From: Hexactinellida sp. DTS-2022
Taxonomy: Eukaryota > Porifera > Hexactinellida
DNA: 64,000 bases
NCBI GenBank assembly: GCA_028753945.1
Contig: JAPNXP010000007.1
Span: forward strand, 1,922,001 to 1,986,000
Direction of reading: 5' to 3'
In this document: one piece after another, positions 22,992 to 32,278 of the stretch
Layout: the number at the start of each line of letters is the position of its first letter
Position numbering within the stretch: the first letter of the stretch is position 1
The notes under the pieces: generated by a model
What the model saw: the letters and a program-made list of their open reading frames with translations, nothing else
Told to the model about the DNA's origin: nothing
Database searches by the model: none
Program-made: the position numbers and the translations under genes

Positions 22992-23168
22992 GCCTCGTTA
23001 TAGCAACAATTTCTCCGCGGCATACTGGGCATTTCTGTTTCAACTCAATTAAAGTATTCGCACATCTCTCACAAAATCCTCCATGTGTTAAACCTTCGTG
23101 TAAAAGGGCAAGATTTTCACTTCGCCTTTCGAGACATGCGTGGCATCTGGTTGATATCGGGGCATCCT
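22992..23168 (-). CDS. MDM2-like RING finger fragment in left MULE arm
   Basis: On the minus strand the left arm stays open through a zinc-binding module ending at a stop: CHAC, THGG, FCERCANTL and CPVC, in that order. Spacing (Cys-x2-Cys, then His-Gly-Gly, Cys-x2-Cys, Cys-Pro-x-Cys) is closest to the C2H2C4 RING of the MDM2/MDM4 family. Compared with the right-arm copy it has about ten base changes, with a few conservative residue changes (VCLVRQ against ACLERR) and no breaks. The reading frame begins where inverted homology begins, at an AG, so it could be a terminal exon. Whether it is transcribed is unknown. Confidence 0.65.
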
Positions 23169-23602
23169 ATAAATGACTGTTATACTATAACACTAATATT
23201 TCTATTCATTAATAGGTTATCTGTTTGTTACTAACGCTTGAATATACTATATTACTATATATGTTCTGAACCACTTTATGCTAGGTCTTATTACTTGTAT
23301 TGAATGGAATTTTCAATTGTAGAAGGGAAAATAATATATTATTTCAACTATACATCAGGTGGGTATCGCTATACCAAGTACTGCGAATCAAATGGAACAA
23401 TTTACCTACGTTGCACTCTATTCATTTTATCTGCTTGCCTTGGGTTGGCAAATATTTGAAACAATAGTAATTTGTTAGAAATTACTAAACCGCATAACCA
23501 TTAAATTTCCGATTATAAAGCTGATAGTATAGTTCTTGCTAATCAGAAAAAGCGCGGTGCAGAATCAACTACAGACAATTTAAGGGAAGTCTTTAACATT
23601 GA

Positions 23603-25308
23603 ATGTCGTTCTTCAGTGGCAGCATTGAAAGCTCCATGTCTAAAAGGCGAAAAATGGATTTTCCTAGCATTCCATCAACCCCCGAAGTGTTTGTCGAATT
23701 ATTGCATGACTCTCTTTTCTCGACTAATCACAAATTAACAATTAAATATGGAAATGAGATCGCAGTAGCATTTGCAACAGAATTATTGATAGCTAACTAA
23801 AGGAAGCCGAAACTATCCACTTTGACGCAACCTTCAAATTAGTTCCACATATCTTTTATCAGCTTTTGACAATATTGATCCAGTATAATTGACATGCTAT
23901 ACCAGCAATTCATATACTAATGACAAGAAAAACCGAACAGTTGTATAAAGTATGTTTTGTCAGCACTTCATGAGTATATTCCAGATTTTAAGCCACTTTT
24001 TGATATACAGTCAACTCTCATTATATCGAAGTCAAAGGGACTCTCTAAATTACTTCGATATAACCGAAATTTGACATAAGTGAATTCGTTATAAGCGAGA
24101 TAAATTTCCAAATTGATTTCGGATTTCGTTATAAACATTTAAACTAACGTGTAAAGAAACAATTTGATTTGATTATCAAACATCTTCATCTTTGGTTGAA
24201 TATTGTAGAATGTTTTCGTAATAGTGTTTGCTTTCGAAAATTGGAAATTTTGATTTCGATATAATAGAACAATAATTAATTGCTTTCCAGGTCATGGAGA
24301 TCAAAATTACTTCGATATATGCGGAATTTCGATATAACCGGACTATATTGTACTGAAATTCAATAGGAAAGATTTGGGGAATTTAACTGAATTCGATAAC
24401 CGTGTTCGTTATAATAGGAGTTTACTGTATGTGATTTTGAACAAGCATCGCGAAACTCATTTATCACAGTCTTCCCTAATATAACACTTGTTGGCTGTTG
24501 GTTTCATTTCACCAAGGCGGTTTACGATAAAGTGAGAAAATTAGGGCTTGGAAAACCGTATATGACATCTATAATTTTCAGAAAATGGATATATCAATTA
24601 ATGGCATTACTATTTTTAATCGAGGATTAAATTAAACCGATTTAATGCATCTACCATTGACAGGTTTTACAGACCTGGAAATGGAACTTATAAATTCGTT
24701 TAAAAGGTATTTTTTGAAAAATTGGATTAATGGAGGGCAAAATCTGTCTGTGTTTTACAGCAACACTATGACGAACAATGGAGCAGAGTCATGTTACAAA
24801 AATTTAAAATCGTATATGAAAATAAACCTCCCAAATGTCTGGAAATTTGTTATTTCTATGGATAAAGTATTGGCTGATTATAATCTGGAGTTGAAGAGAT
24901 TTGAAAATGGATTACAAATCACAATAATACCGAAACTAAAGACGCTGGTGATCTTCGAACACAATATAAAACAAAGTATTTAAACAAGGAGTATACTCCC
25001 ATTGAATATATTGATCACAGTTCGTCAACCATTGGAAAAGAAAACCTAATTTACAGCCTATATCAACTGGACTGACCACTTCAGATGAAAATAGCACGTC
25101 AGAATTATCGAGTGATGAAGCCCCGATATCAACCAGATGCCACGTATGTCTCGTAAGGCAAAGTGAAAATTTTGCCCTTTTATACGAAGGTTTAACACAT
25201 GGAGGATTTTGTGAGAGATGTGCGAATACTTTAATTGAGTTGAAACAGAAATGCCCAGTATGTCGCGGAGAAATTGTTGCTATAACGAGGCTCTTTCAAT
25301 ATAGTTAA
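23603..25308 (+). pseudogene. MULE transposase with C-terminal MDM2-like RING, broken
   Basis: Pieces in order: N-terminal region 23603-23800; the first core motif HFDATFKLVP with catalytic Asp near 23824; the second Asp in ICDFEQAS near 24433; then VGCWFHFTKA (conserved Cys and His) near 24490; the C-terminal core piece 24645-24983 with TNNGAESCYKNLK, typical of MULE transposases; and finally a RING module at 25123-25308 (CHVC, THGGFCERC, CPVC). The frame changes at about 23800, around 24620 and at about 24960-25000, and a pogo-like MITE splits it. The RING is downstream of and in register with an acidic linker (SDENSTSELSSDEAP), so it probably was the tail of the transposase. MULE transposases often have zinc-binding tails; a RING of this type is unusual to me. 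Confidence 0.7.
24008..24427. mobile_element. pogo-like MITE, 420 bp, inside the MULE transposase
   Basis: CAGTCAACTCTCATTATATCG on the left pairs with CGTTATAATAGGAGTTTACTG on the right, and TA flanks both sides. It interrupts the transposase just before the second catalytic Asp. The same type of end (GTTATA, CAGT) is seen at 43214. Confidence 0.8.
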
Positions 25309-25640
25309 TCTAGGCTTTGTTATCATTATTAAAATACTTCATTTAATTATTACATTTTCCACATTCTCCTTCCTCATTTATTATGTATTACACTTTCTAC
25401 ACGCTGATTCAATTCATAATAAATTTTCCATTTAGTTCCTACTTCATAATTCTTCTCGATACCCTACAAGACAAATGCACATTAAGACAAGTATTGACGA
25501 GTTTACTTTAAAATAAGTCTTAGTTCCACAAAGTTCACCCCTAATTATTTAGGTCTAATTTCAAATTATCTCATTTTAGGTCTTATTCCAACTTAACCCA
25601 TTTTAGGTCTTATTCCAAACTCATTTAGGTCTTATTCCAC

Positions 25641-25895
25641 CGACTCTAAAATACTAGTAATTCTTTCATCAGGTCTAGAGCTTGAATAATTTAGGTTTGC
25701 GAATTTCGGTGTTGTCATCCCATCATAGGTAAACCAATTGCAATCTACAAGACTACCAAGGCAAAAATGGCTAAATGTGTGGACAGTATATCCAATCAAA
25801 TTAAAGCTAAAGCTCACATCAACCCCTTTATCATCTCGGATTTTGAGATTTCCAAATTCCAATATAAAATTGGTGGTAATCGTGTGAAGTGGCAT
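25641..25895 (-). pseudogene. Coding remnant, possibly peptidase C19-like
   Basis: A minus-strand frame of about 87 codons has protein-like composition and the phrases FNLIGYTVHTFSHF and WFTYDGMTTPKF. The His followed by a Tyr-Asp-Gly-Met stretch resembles the tail of ubiquitin-specific peptidase domains found in some large transposon ORFs. I see no catalytic Cys and no complete domain, so this is a guess. It sits against the right end of the MULE. Confidence 0.35.
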
Positions 25896-25916
25896 TCTAA
25901 CATTTAATAAATTGCA

Positions 25917-26452
25917 GTAGTATTACGCGTGACCTTCGATATATAAGGCCATACCACTGATTATACCATGAATTACTTAAAGTACATTGATTAATTGGTT
26001 ATTTATATTTATCTCCATAACTAGTAATGATAGACGTCATAAATGACTATAAGTCTATAACTATTAGGAACTTGGTATCAAGATATACATATTACATAGC
26101 ATCCTTCAGAATTGTGCTATTTCATCATATGGTTACTTAATCGCTATTTTGGGTGCTTGGACATTTATAACGCGTTTAACTACGGTATGATAAAAACAGG
26201 TTATTAAAACACGATATTTCGCATCCAAAATAGCGATTACGTAATCATATGGTGGAATAACACTATTCTGAAGGATGCCATGTATTCCTTGATACCAAGT
26301 TCCTATATAGTTGTAGTACATTTATGACGTCTATCATTACTAGTTATGGAGAAAATATAAATAACCTATTAATCAATGTACTTTAAGTAATCCATGGTCC
26401 ATAAAAGAATACTCAGTGGTATGGCCTTGTATATCGATGGTCACGTATTACG
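25917..26452. mobile_element. Foldback MITE, arms about 240 bp
   Basis: The left arm from TTACGCGTGACC through AAGGCCATACCACTGA matches the right arm TCAGTGGTATGGCCTTG through GGTCACGTATTA as an inverted repeat, continuing inward with the pair TTACTTAAAGTACATTGATTA. Arms meet near 26190. A partial copy of the left half lies at 38225-38560. Confidence 0.75.
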
Positions 26453-26869
26453 ACATTTTAGACAAGAAGGCATTTGCAATCGAATATTGAGGTATTCCTA
26501 TAGCTGTTTGAAAATTGTATTACCTTTGTCAAACTCAAATTTAGCATTTTATCTGAAACAATTTTACAATTTGAGCTTGATAAGAAACTTCATAATAGAT
26601 GTCTCAATAGCTTTTCTCAGAATCTGTAAAAATGGCCCCTAAGGGCCATATAAATTGTAAGTGTTCCCATTTTCATTAGGTATTTTCAGCTTTTCCCAAA
26701 TTAAGTTTTTTGATCTATTGAAATCTATCTTGATTAATTTGAGAAATTCACTGATTATAATCAGTGGAGATATTACTTTCCTTTTGATGACCGACATTAT
26801 AGTTTCCATGTTGATACTAATTAAGGTTATATTATTTTCTAAAGGATGTATTGATTAAATGAGTGCCTA
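26453..26869. other. Intron 1 sequence, no gene recognised
   Basis: AT-rich; short open frames on the + strand look accidental. No repeat ends found. Confidence 0.35.
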
Positions 26870-27476
26870 GAGACTTTCCAAAGAACATAATACATTTGTT
26901 TGAATCGAATATTCCCTAGATTTCAGGATATTATCAAGAGTGTCTGTCTGCTTAGTTTTTTCAATTTTTGAAGCAATAATGTCGCTGATTGCAGGATATG
27001 ATACCTTATTTATGTAATTTTCTATCCAGTAACCTGCTTTTGTTCGATCTTCATCAGTTCACATCCAATAGGAAACACCTGCCTTAAATGCTTCTTTATA
27101 GTTTATACCATTTTATTAATATCTCAATGATATCGAAATAATCGCAAGAAAGGGAACGCGCTTGTGGATAATGTTGCCTCCATTCTAATAGTAATTTTGG
27201 GTGCAGATTAACTCTCTTAGCCAATTCATTGTGTAATTCTGACAAATACCTATTAGAGGATAAACTGTTGATGATTTAATCTTTCATTGAATTAAAGATA
27301 TCCATGACAGATTCCAATTCAATTCGTTTTTCAGAATCACTTACAGCGGGGATCTCTACAGTTATTGAGGCAATAGAGTTATTTACGAAAAAATCAGGGT
27401 TACAAATTTCAGAAAGTATCGCATCAATTCCAGAATTAAAATTATCTGTAATTTTCTTAATATTTTGATTCTTCAA
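26870..27476 (-). pseudogene. Degraded coding remnant of unknown family
   Basis: On the minus strand several consecutive pieces look protein-like: 27276-27476 has charged residues and EIPAVSDSEKRIELES, then a stretch near 27110-27240 reads ELAKRVNLHPKLLLEWRQ. Later pieces are cut by stops and frame changes. I do not recognise the family. It may belong to the same decayed transposon gene as 25641-25895, since the strand agrees. Confidence 0.35.
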
Positions 27477-27682
27477 AACTCAATAAGATATTGATTGACT
27501 AGAAATGAAAACCGTACTATAATAGAGCAATAATGAACCAGATAATCCTATGAACAGGAGCATAATGCATCCTCTGTTGGCCATTCCTAGAATTCAAAAT
27601 TTGAGGTTTTGAGGCAACATCCAATCAGTGGTAATATACTTGATATGTAATACTAATTTAGACAATTGTTTGTTCCATGAAT

Positions 27683-28263
27683 CAGGGATGTATCAACTCA
27701 TTTTGAGTTGGCAACAAAAAATCATTTTTTGAATGAGCTGGTGATGCAAAATTGAATGAGTTGAATGAATTGTTAGCAGTGTAAAATGAATAGAAATGAG
27801 TTCAACTCATTCAAACATTGAGTTCGTTGAAAAATAGACTTTTTGTAGATTAAGTAATGTGGAGATCTGACTAAAATTATAATTGTTTTTAGTATTTGAA
27901 CACTTTAATGAGTATTATTATATGATTGATGAATTTATTGCTTTGAAATTAATTAATTAATTAATACTCCTTATTTATCAACAACATTACAAATGAATAA
28001 GTACTTGTCCAAAATTGTCATAATGAGTTGGTACCAGAGGCGGAGCCAGGGGGGGCAGGGAGAGTCTTCAGCCCCCCTGTGAGCATAAAATCATCAACGA
28101 TGTTCCCCCTGAAACCCCTCTGCCCCCCCAGTGCCCTCCTGCCGAAAAATGCTGACTCCGCCTCTGGTTAGTACAATCAACTCATTTTTCTCAATGATTT
28201 GAAAGAATTGGCAGAGAGAAAATGTGCTTTGGTGCCAACTCAAAGTGAGTTGATACAGCCCTG
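27683..28263. mobile_element. hAT-like element, same family as 4177-4329
   Basis: The ends CAGGGATGTATCAACTC and GAGTTGATACAGCCCTG are inverted. The inside has AATGAGTTGAATGA words and a further hAT MITE (28035-28166). The flanks do not show a readable duplication. Confidence 0.7.
28035..28166. mobile_element. hAT MITE nested in 27683-28263
   Basis: The ends CAGAGGCGGAGCCAGG and GACTCCGCCTCTG are inverted. The flanks GTTGGTAC and GTTAGTAC match at seven of eight bases. The inside is C- or G-rich (GCCCCCC, GGGGGGG), as in the hAT ends near 37000. Confidence 0.85.
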
Positions 28264-29085
28264 ACTATGGGAGCATCTCTCGATTTCCGCGCGTCTAGAA
28301 ATCACGCGCCTGAGCCGCTTTTCGCGCGCCTAGATGAAACCCTGTTTTGGAGGCTGCAAACAGTTATTAAGTCATATCCTTTAATTGTACATATGTATGT
28401 ACACTGCAGATCAAATATAAATATTTAAATTGTTTAAAAGATATTAGAATTGTTCACTTAGATGCCACAAGATCAATTGTTAGGAAAATAATTGCTTGTT
28501 AGGAAATTGTTAGGAAAATAATTGCTTATAATTGCTTAAGATCAATTGTTAGGAAAATAATTGCTTAATTGCTTAAGTTTTGTTAGTGAATATCAACTTA
28601 AATCTAACTTAGTATTGCTTATGTTTGAGCAAATAGTAAGAATTTGCTTATTCTTAAGCAAATCTTAAGATAAGTCCTTTAGTGAGATTTGATACAATTG
28701 CTATATCCTGGTATAGTAAGTAGGTTATCAGCATTTCATTTGCCTTTCAGTCGCGAGCGAATAAGGTATTTAAATGTCATAAAAGAGTAAGAAATAGTTT
28801 GGGAGAGGAAAGTGATGAGGAATGGTCACGAAAAAAGAAAATGTATTGCGGTTATTTACAACCAATAGCATATGAATTTCAATGAATTAATAAAAAATAT
28901 GTAAAATTAAGCGTAAATTTGTCCCACGAAATTTAGGAAAGTTATCTAGTTTACTTACGCAAACTGCATCAAAGGTAATGCGAGTGGTCTGTTGTATGTG
29001 AAATTGAATTTCCGTGACTAATTGAATATAACTTATTACCATAGAATGTGAATTTTAGTCTCTATAGATTACAAATAATACTATA
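28264..29085. other. Harbinger-related fragment and unassigned sequence
   Basis: From about 28480 to 28690 the words AATTGCTTAAG, TTAGTGAATA and CAACTTAA resemble the subterminal repeats of the Harbinger element at 51158-54922, so this is probably a degraded Harbinger MITE. The rest to 29085 shows nothing. Confidence 0.45.
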
Positions 29086-29174
29086 CAGTAATCCGACACT
29101 CGTTGGGACAGGAAATTTGTGTCGGATTAAGTAGAATTCCGGTTTACAGGGAGTCGTTCACGCAGGTTCTACTG
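29086..29174. mobile_element. pogo-like MITE, 89 bp
   Basis: It starts CAGTAATCCGACACTCG after TA and ends GGTTCTACTG before TA. The left CAGTA/right TACTG termini and the TA flanks fit a pogo/Tigger deletion derivative. Confidence 0.6.
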
Positions 29175-29370
29175 TACTCATATTGTTTTGACTAATGTGT
29201 CCCATTTTGAAATTTTGAATACTCAATCTTCATATTATTTAGTAATTATTAGTTGCACAATCGTGATACTTTTACAAGAAAACCAGACGAACTTATGAAA
29301 CCTTGATAATACATTTTAATATTGTAAAATAACTGAAAGCCAATTAATTTCCTTGGGAAATATTATATTA

Positions 29371-29543
29371 CAGTGGTGTTCGCCTAATAGCAAGTCGCAT
29401 TTTACACGAAATTTGCTTGCTAATAGGCGAACTTGCTATTAGGGGAACAAAAATAAAATTAAATGCTCGCTTGGGGACAGAAAATAACTTGCTAATAGAG
29501 CAATATTGCTATTAGAGCAATTGCTATTAGGCGAACACTACTG
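29371..29543. mobile_element. pogo-like MITE, 173 bp
   Basis: CAGTGGTGTTCGCCTAATAG at the left and CTATTAGGCGAACACTACTG at the right are inverted, with TA on both sides. The inside repeats the TTGCTATTAG word several times. Confidence 0.85.
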
Positions 29544-29732
29544 TACATTGAAATCGGAGACGGTAGATGGTTACTGACCAAACTACCTAATTTGTCGAGC
29601 ACTGAGTAGTAGTAGTAATATTATTAGCAGGTATTTGAAATAGCAATAATTGTTCTGATTATAAGACCTTTTCATGGTAACTAGTCCAATCATCAGTAAG
29701 ATTTTGAACATTAAGGGCATAATAGTAATTTT

Positions 29733-30125
29733 CCAAATGTGACTTTTGGCATATAGTGGTTAAGTTTGGCACCCGTCAACAAGTTGAGGATTCCACTCAA
29801 AATTTCTCACACTTCGACAAGTTATGACGTCATTGTCACATTTCGAGAACCCTGAAAATTCACTTAATCGCACATAATTCGCGCCCTCTAAGAGATAAAA
29901 TCTGAAAATTTAATAGAACATGTACACTAATGATGCGGACACGTTAGCTACACCAGATTGCCAATATACTTACTCATTATCGCATGATGACGTAATCATT
30001 AAAATTTCACATTGTTAAATTTTGCTATTTTGGCCTATTTACGCTTTTTAATCAATATTAAGAGTATATAAACCCCACACCAACCGCGAAGCGGTTCGTG
30101 TGTGGTGTTCGTAGTTTACTGTTAG
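29733..30125 (+). repeat. Hairpin-bearing repeat family, copy 2
   Basis: The same order of landmarks as 63528-64000: GGCATATAG(T/G)GG, CAACAAGTTGAGG, TTCACTTAAT(C/T)GCACAT, GATGCGGACACGTT, then CACCAACCGCGAAGCGGTT. It ends 109 bp before AFMID exon 2. Non-coding. Confidence 0.7.
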
Positions 30126-30233
30126 GCCCTACGTAAAGTAGGCTATGATATTTAATATATACCAGTGTCATTCATTGACCCTTTTATGAATCTTAAAATA
30201 CCTCTAAACCTATTATCACCCTTTCTTTTATAG

Positions 30234-30404
30234 GGTTTTTCGCTGAAACTATCACCCAAATGGGTGTTATTTTTATTGCTGTTGGCTATGAATTAGCTCC
30301 ACGTGCAACCATGACTACAATAATTGAAAACATTCGGTGTGCTATTTTAAGCATTTCCTCTCGTTTTCCTAAAAGGAGTTTGTTTCTTGCTGGACATTCT
30401 GCTG
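30234..30404 (+). CDS. AFMID: Kynurenine formamidase, exon 2
   Basis: The acceptor is a T-rich tract ending TTTTATAG|GG and the donor is GCTG|GTAAAT, both phase 1. The exon encodes residues 96-153, including the beta-strand GVIFIAVGYELAP (106-118) and the nucleophile elbow GHSAG with Ser151. The last Gly of GHSAG is split by intron 2. Without this 57-codon exon the enzyme would lose its nucleophile, so exon inclusion is essential. Preceded by a 24,789-bp intron and followed by a 13,232-bp one. Confidence 0.9.
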
Positions 30405-31019
30405 GTAAATGTTATTTCAATTTATTTTCTTGTACTATATTTATTTTATACCAGCATCAGTATAACTCTTTAAATAGATCTACATGCACTACTCTGCCAA
30501 CAGTATTTAACCCTAAATATTTGTACTTCGTAGAGGCTTCAGCATGTTTACATGTTTATGGTGGTTTTAAACTCACTCACTAAATAATGAGCTAATTGAA
30601 TTATATCTTGTGATCATTTTCAGGCAATTATAATACACAAATTCTGATTGAGATTTGAATTCCACACGGTCGTATTACTCTGTGTGCATAATTTCAGATT
30701 ATTACGATTATTTTCTACTTCGATACAGCTACATTATAATAGTAAATATTTATTGTCATTTCAGTGTAGTTTAGACAGCCGTTAATAAGTTGCATGACAA
30801 AATTATATCTGCAAATTACTGTTGTTCAAATACTTTCGGCTGGTTAGTATACATATTGTATTTTTTCATTGTAGACAGTTTGGTATGAAAGTTTGTATGG
30901 TGAATAAAGTGAAACCCTCCTAAGCGCAAGAAATTTAGCGTGTATTAGAACCTCAAGACAACATGATTTCGCTCACCTGGACTGATCAATGCTGACAAAG
31001 ACAGTCAACAGACAAGGCC
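30405..31019. other. Start of AFMID intron 2, nothing else recognised
   Basis: AT-rich with no exon. The frame of exon 2 stays open for another 60 codons, but the GTAAAT donor and the fit of exon 3 show that this read-through is not coding. Confidence 0.45.
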
Positions 31020-31130
31020 TTGCTATAATATTAATCTATGACATATTTTAGCATTTGCAATAATATTCATCTATGACATATTTTAGCATTTGCAATAATA
31101 TTCATCTATGACATATTTTAGCATTCGCAT
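31020..31130. repeat. Tandem repeat, about 35-bp unit, 3 copies
   Basis: Three near-identical units from TTGC(T/A)ATAATATT to GACATATTTTAGCAT in a row. The second and third are identical but for the last bases. Confidence 0.85.
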
Positions 31131-31903
31131 GTCTGAATACTTTTGTTGTTGAACAGATTCCTTTCTTCGACTAAAGTAATGTCAATTTTATCTATTCAAT
31201 GACAAACAAAACAAATGGCAATTTCCTATAGATTTTGGCATGTCTGTCATTCTTTTAATCACATACCATTCCTGAAATAAGTGAGCTTCTTGCACTTGAT
31301 TGACTATGTTACTACTTACTACCACAATAAACAATGGCCGAAACTCCTCATCAGTCGTTCAGCTGAATAGGTAGAAAAGTGGATATATGAAGATGGCAGG
31401 AGAGGATTTTCGGGATTCAGATTAGGTTATTCAAGTGTGAATAAAGAGGCGGTTGTGAAGGCTGAGGTGTGCAATTTTCAATACCATTTGACTATGCACA
31501 TGCACAGTGGCACACCACCTGGAAGTAGTTCAAGGATCGTTACAATTTAATGCTAAACTGAAAGCGAAATTTCTATACTTCAAAAATATAAGAAATAGCT
31601 CTAATACCTCGCTTTACTTAGCCACAATTGGAATTCGTCAAATATGACTATACTAATTGTTCAGAAAGAATTATTCAAAACCACCAATGACAGTGTGTAT
31701 CATCACACATAATTCTTCAAATATATCTAACTTGAGTATTCTTACGACTTATTTTGTTGCTATTATGGATGAGTTTTATAATACAATGATTATTAAATCC
31801 TAATTATAAAAACACCTAAAATATCAGTTGCAAATTTGCTAAATTTAGTTTTAGATATTCGTCCGTTAGTTTACTACCAATACTCAAGATTTTATTTGTC
31901 GCG
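31131..31903. other. Intron 2 sequence, no gene recognised
   Basis: AT-rich with many stops. No element borders, exon or RNA gene can be supported. Confidence 0.4.
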
Positions 31904-32278
31904 CCATGGCCTGCTTAATATACGGCCGTATATGTCATCGAGAAGGAAAAAAAAATAGAAGATCAGTTTATACATATTATTCTAGGATAAACTACGCCAC
32001 CTATTGTTATTATTTGGGTTGTATATGGGGTAGTCAACCATAGCGAGTCCAATGGAACCACTTTTAAGAATCTGAGATTTGTGGTTAAGCTGTTTAGGCG
32101 CTATTTATGATGACACCACAAATATGCAAAATATACAACAATCCAAAAAACTACGAGAATATGAAGATAATTTGCTAATAGAATAGTACACACGAGTCCT
32201 TCGGTCTCAGTCGCTTCGCGACGAATCACTCTCATATAGGCCGCTTCGCGACCTTTGTACGTTCTTGGTAGACACTAT

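Larger units (their letters stand above)
22471..25640 (+). mobile_element. MULE (Mutator-like element) with RING-coding TIRs
   Basis: Long inverted arms: the inner part, about 500 bp on each side, is near identical and includes the RING-coding stretch. The outer part is a run of TAGGTCTTATTCCAAC-type units, more copies on the left than on the right. The ends start GTGGAATAA. A broken MULE transposase lies between the arms. A pogo-like MITE (24008-24427) splits the transposase. I could not read a clean target duplication, so the outer borders are approximate. Confidence 0.75.

Noticed and set aside
30405..30583. Read-through of AFMID exon 2 as coding
   Set aside because: The GTAAAT donor after GHSAG and the exact fit of exon 3 in phase and motif show that the extra 60 codons are intron.
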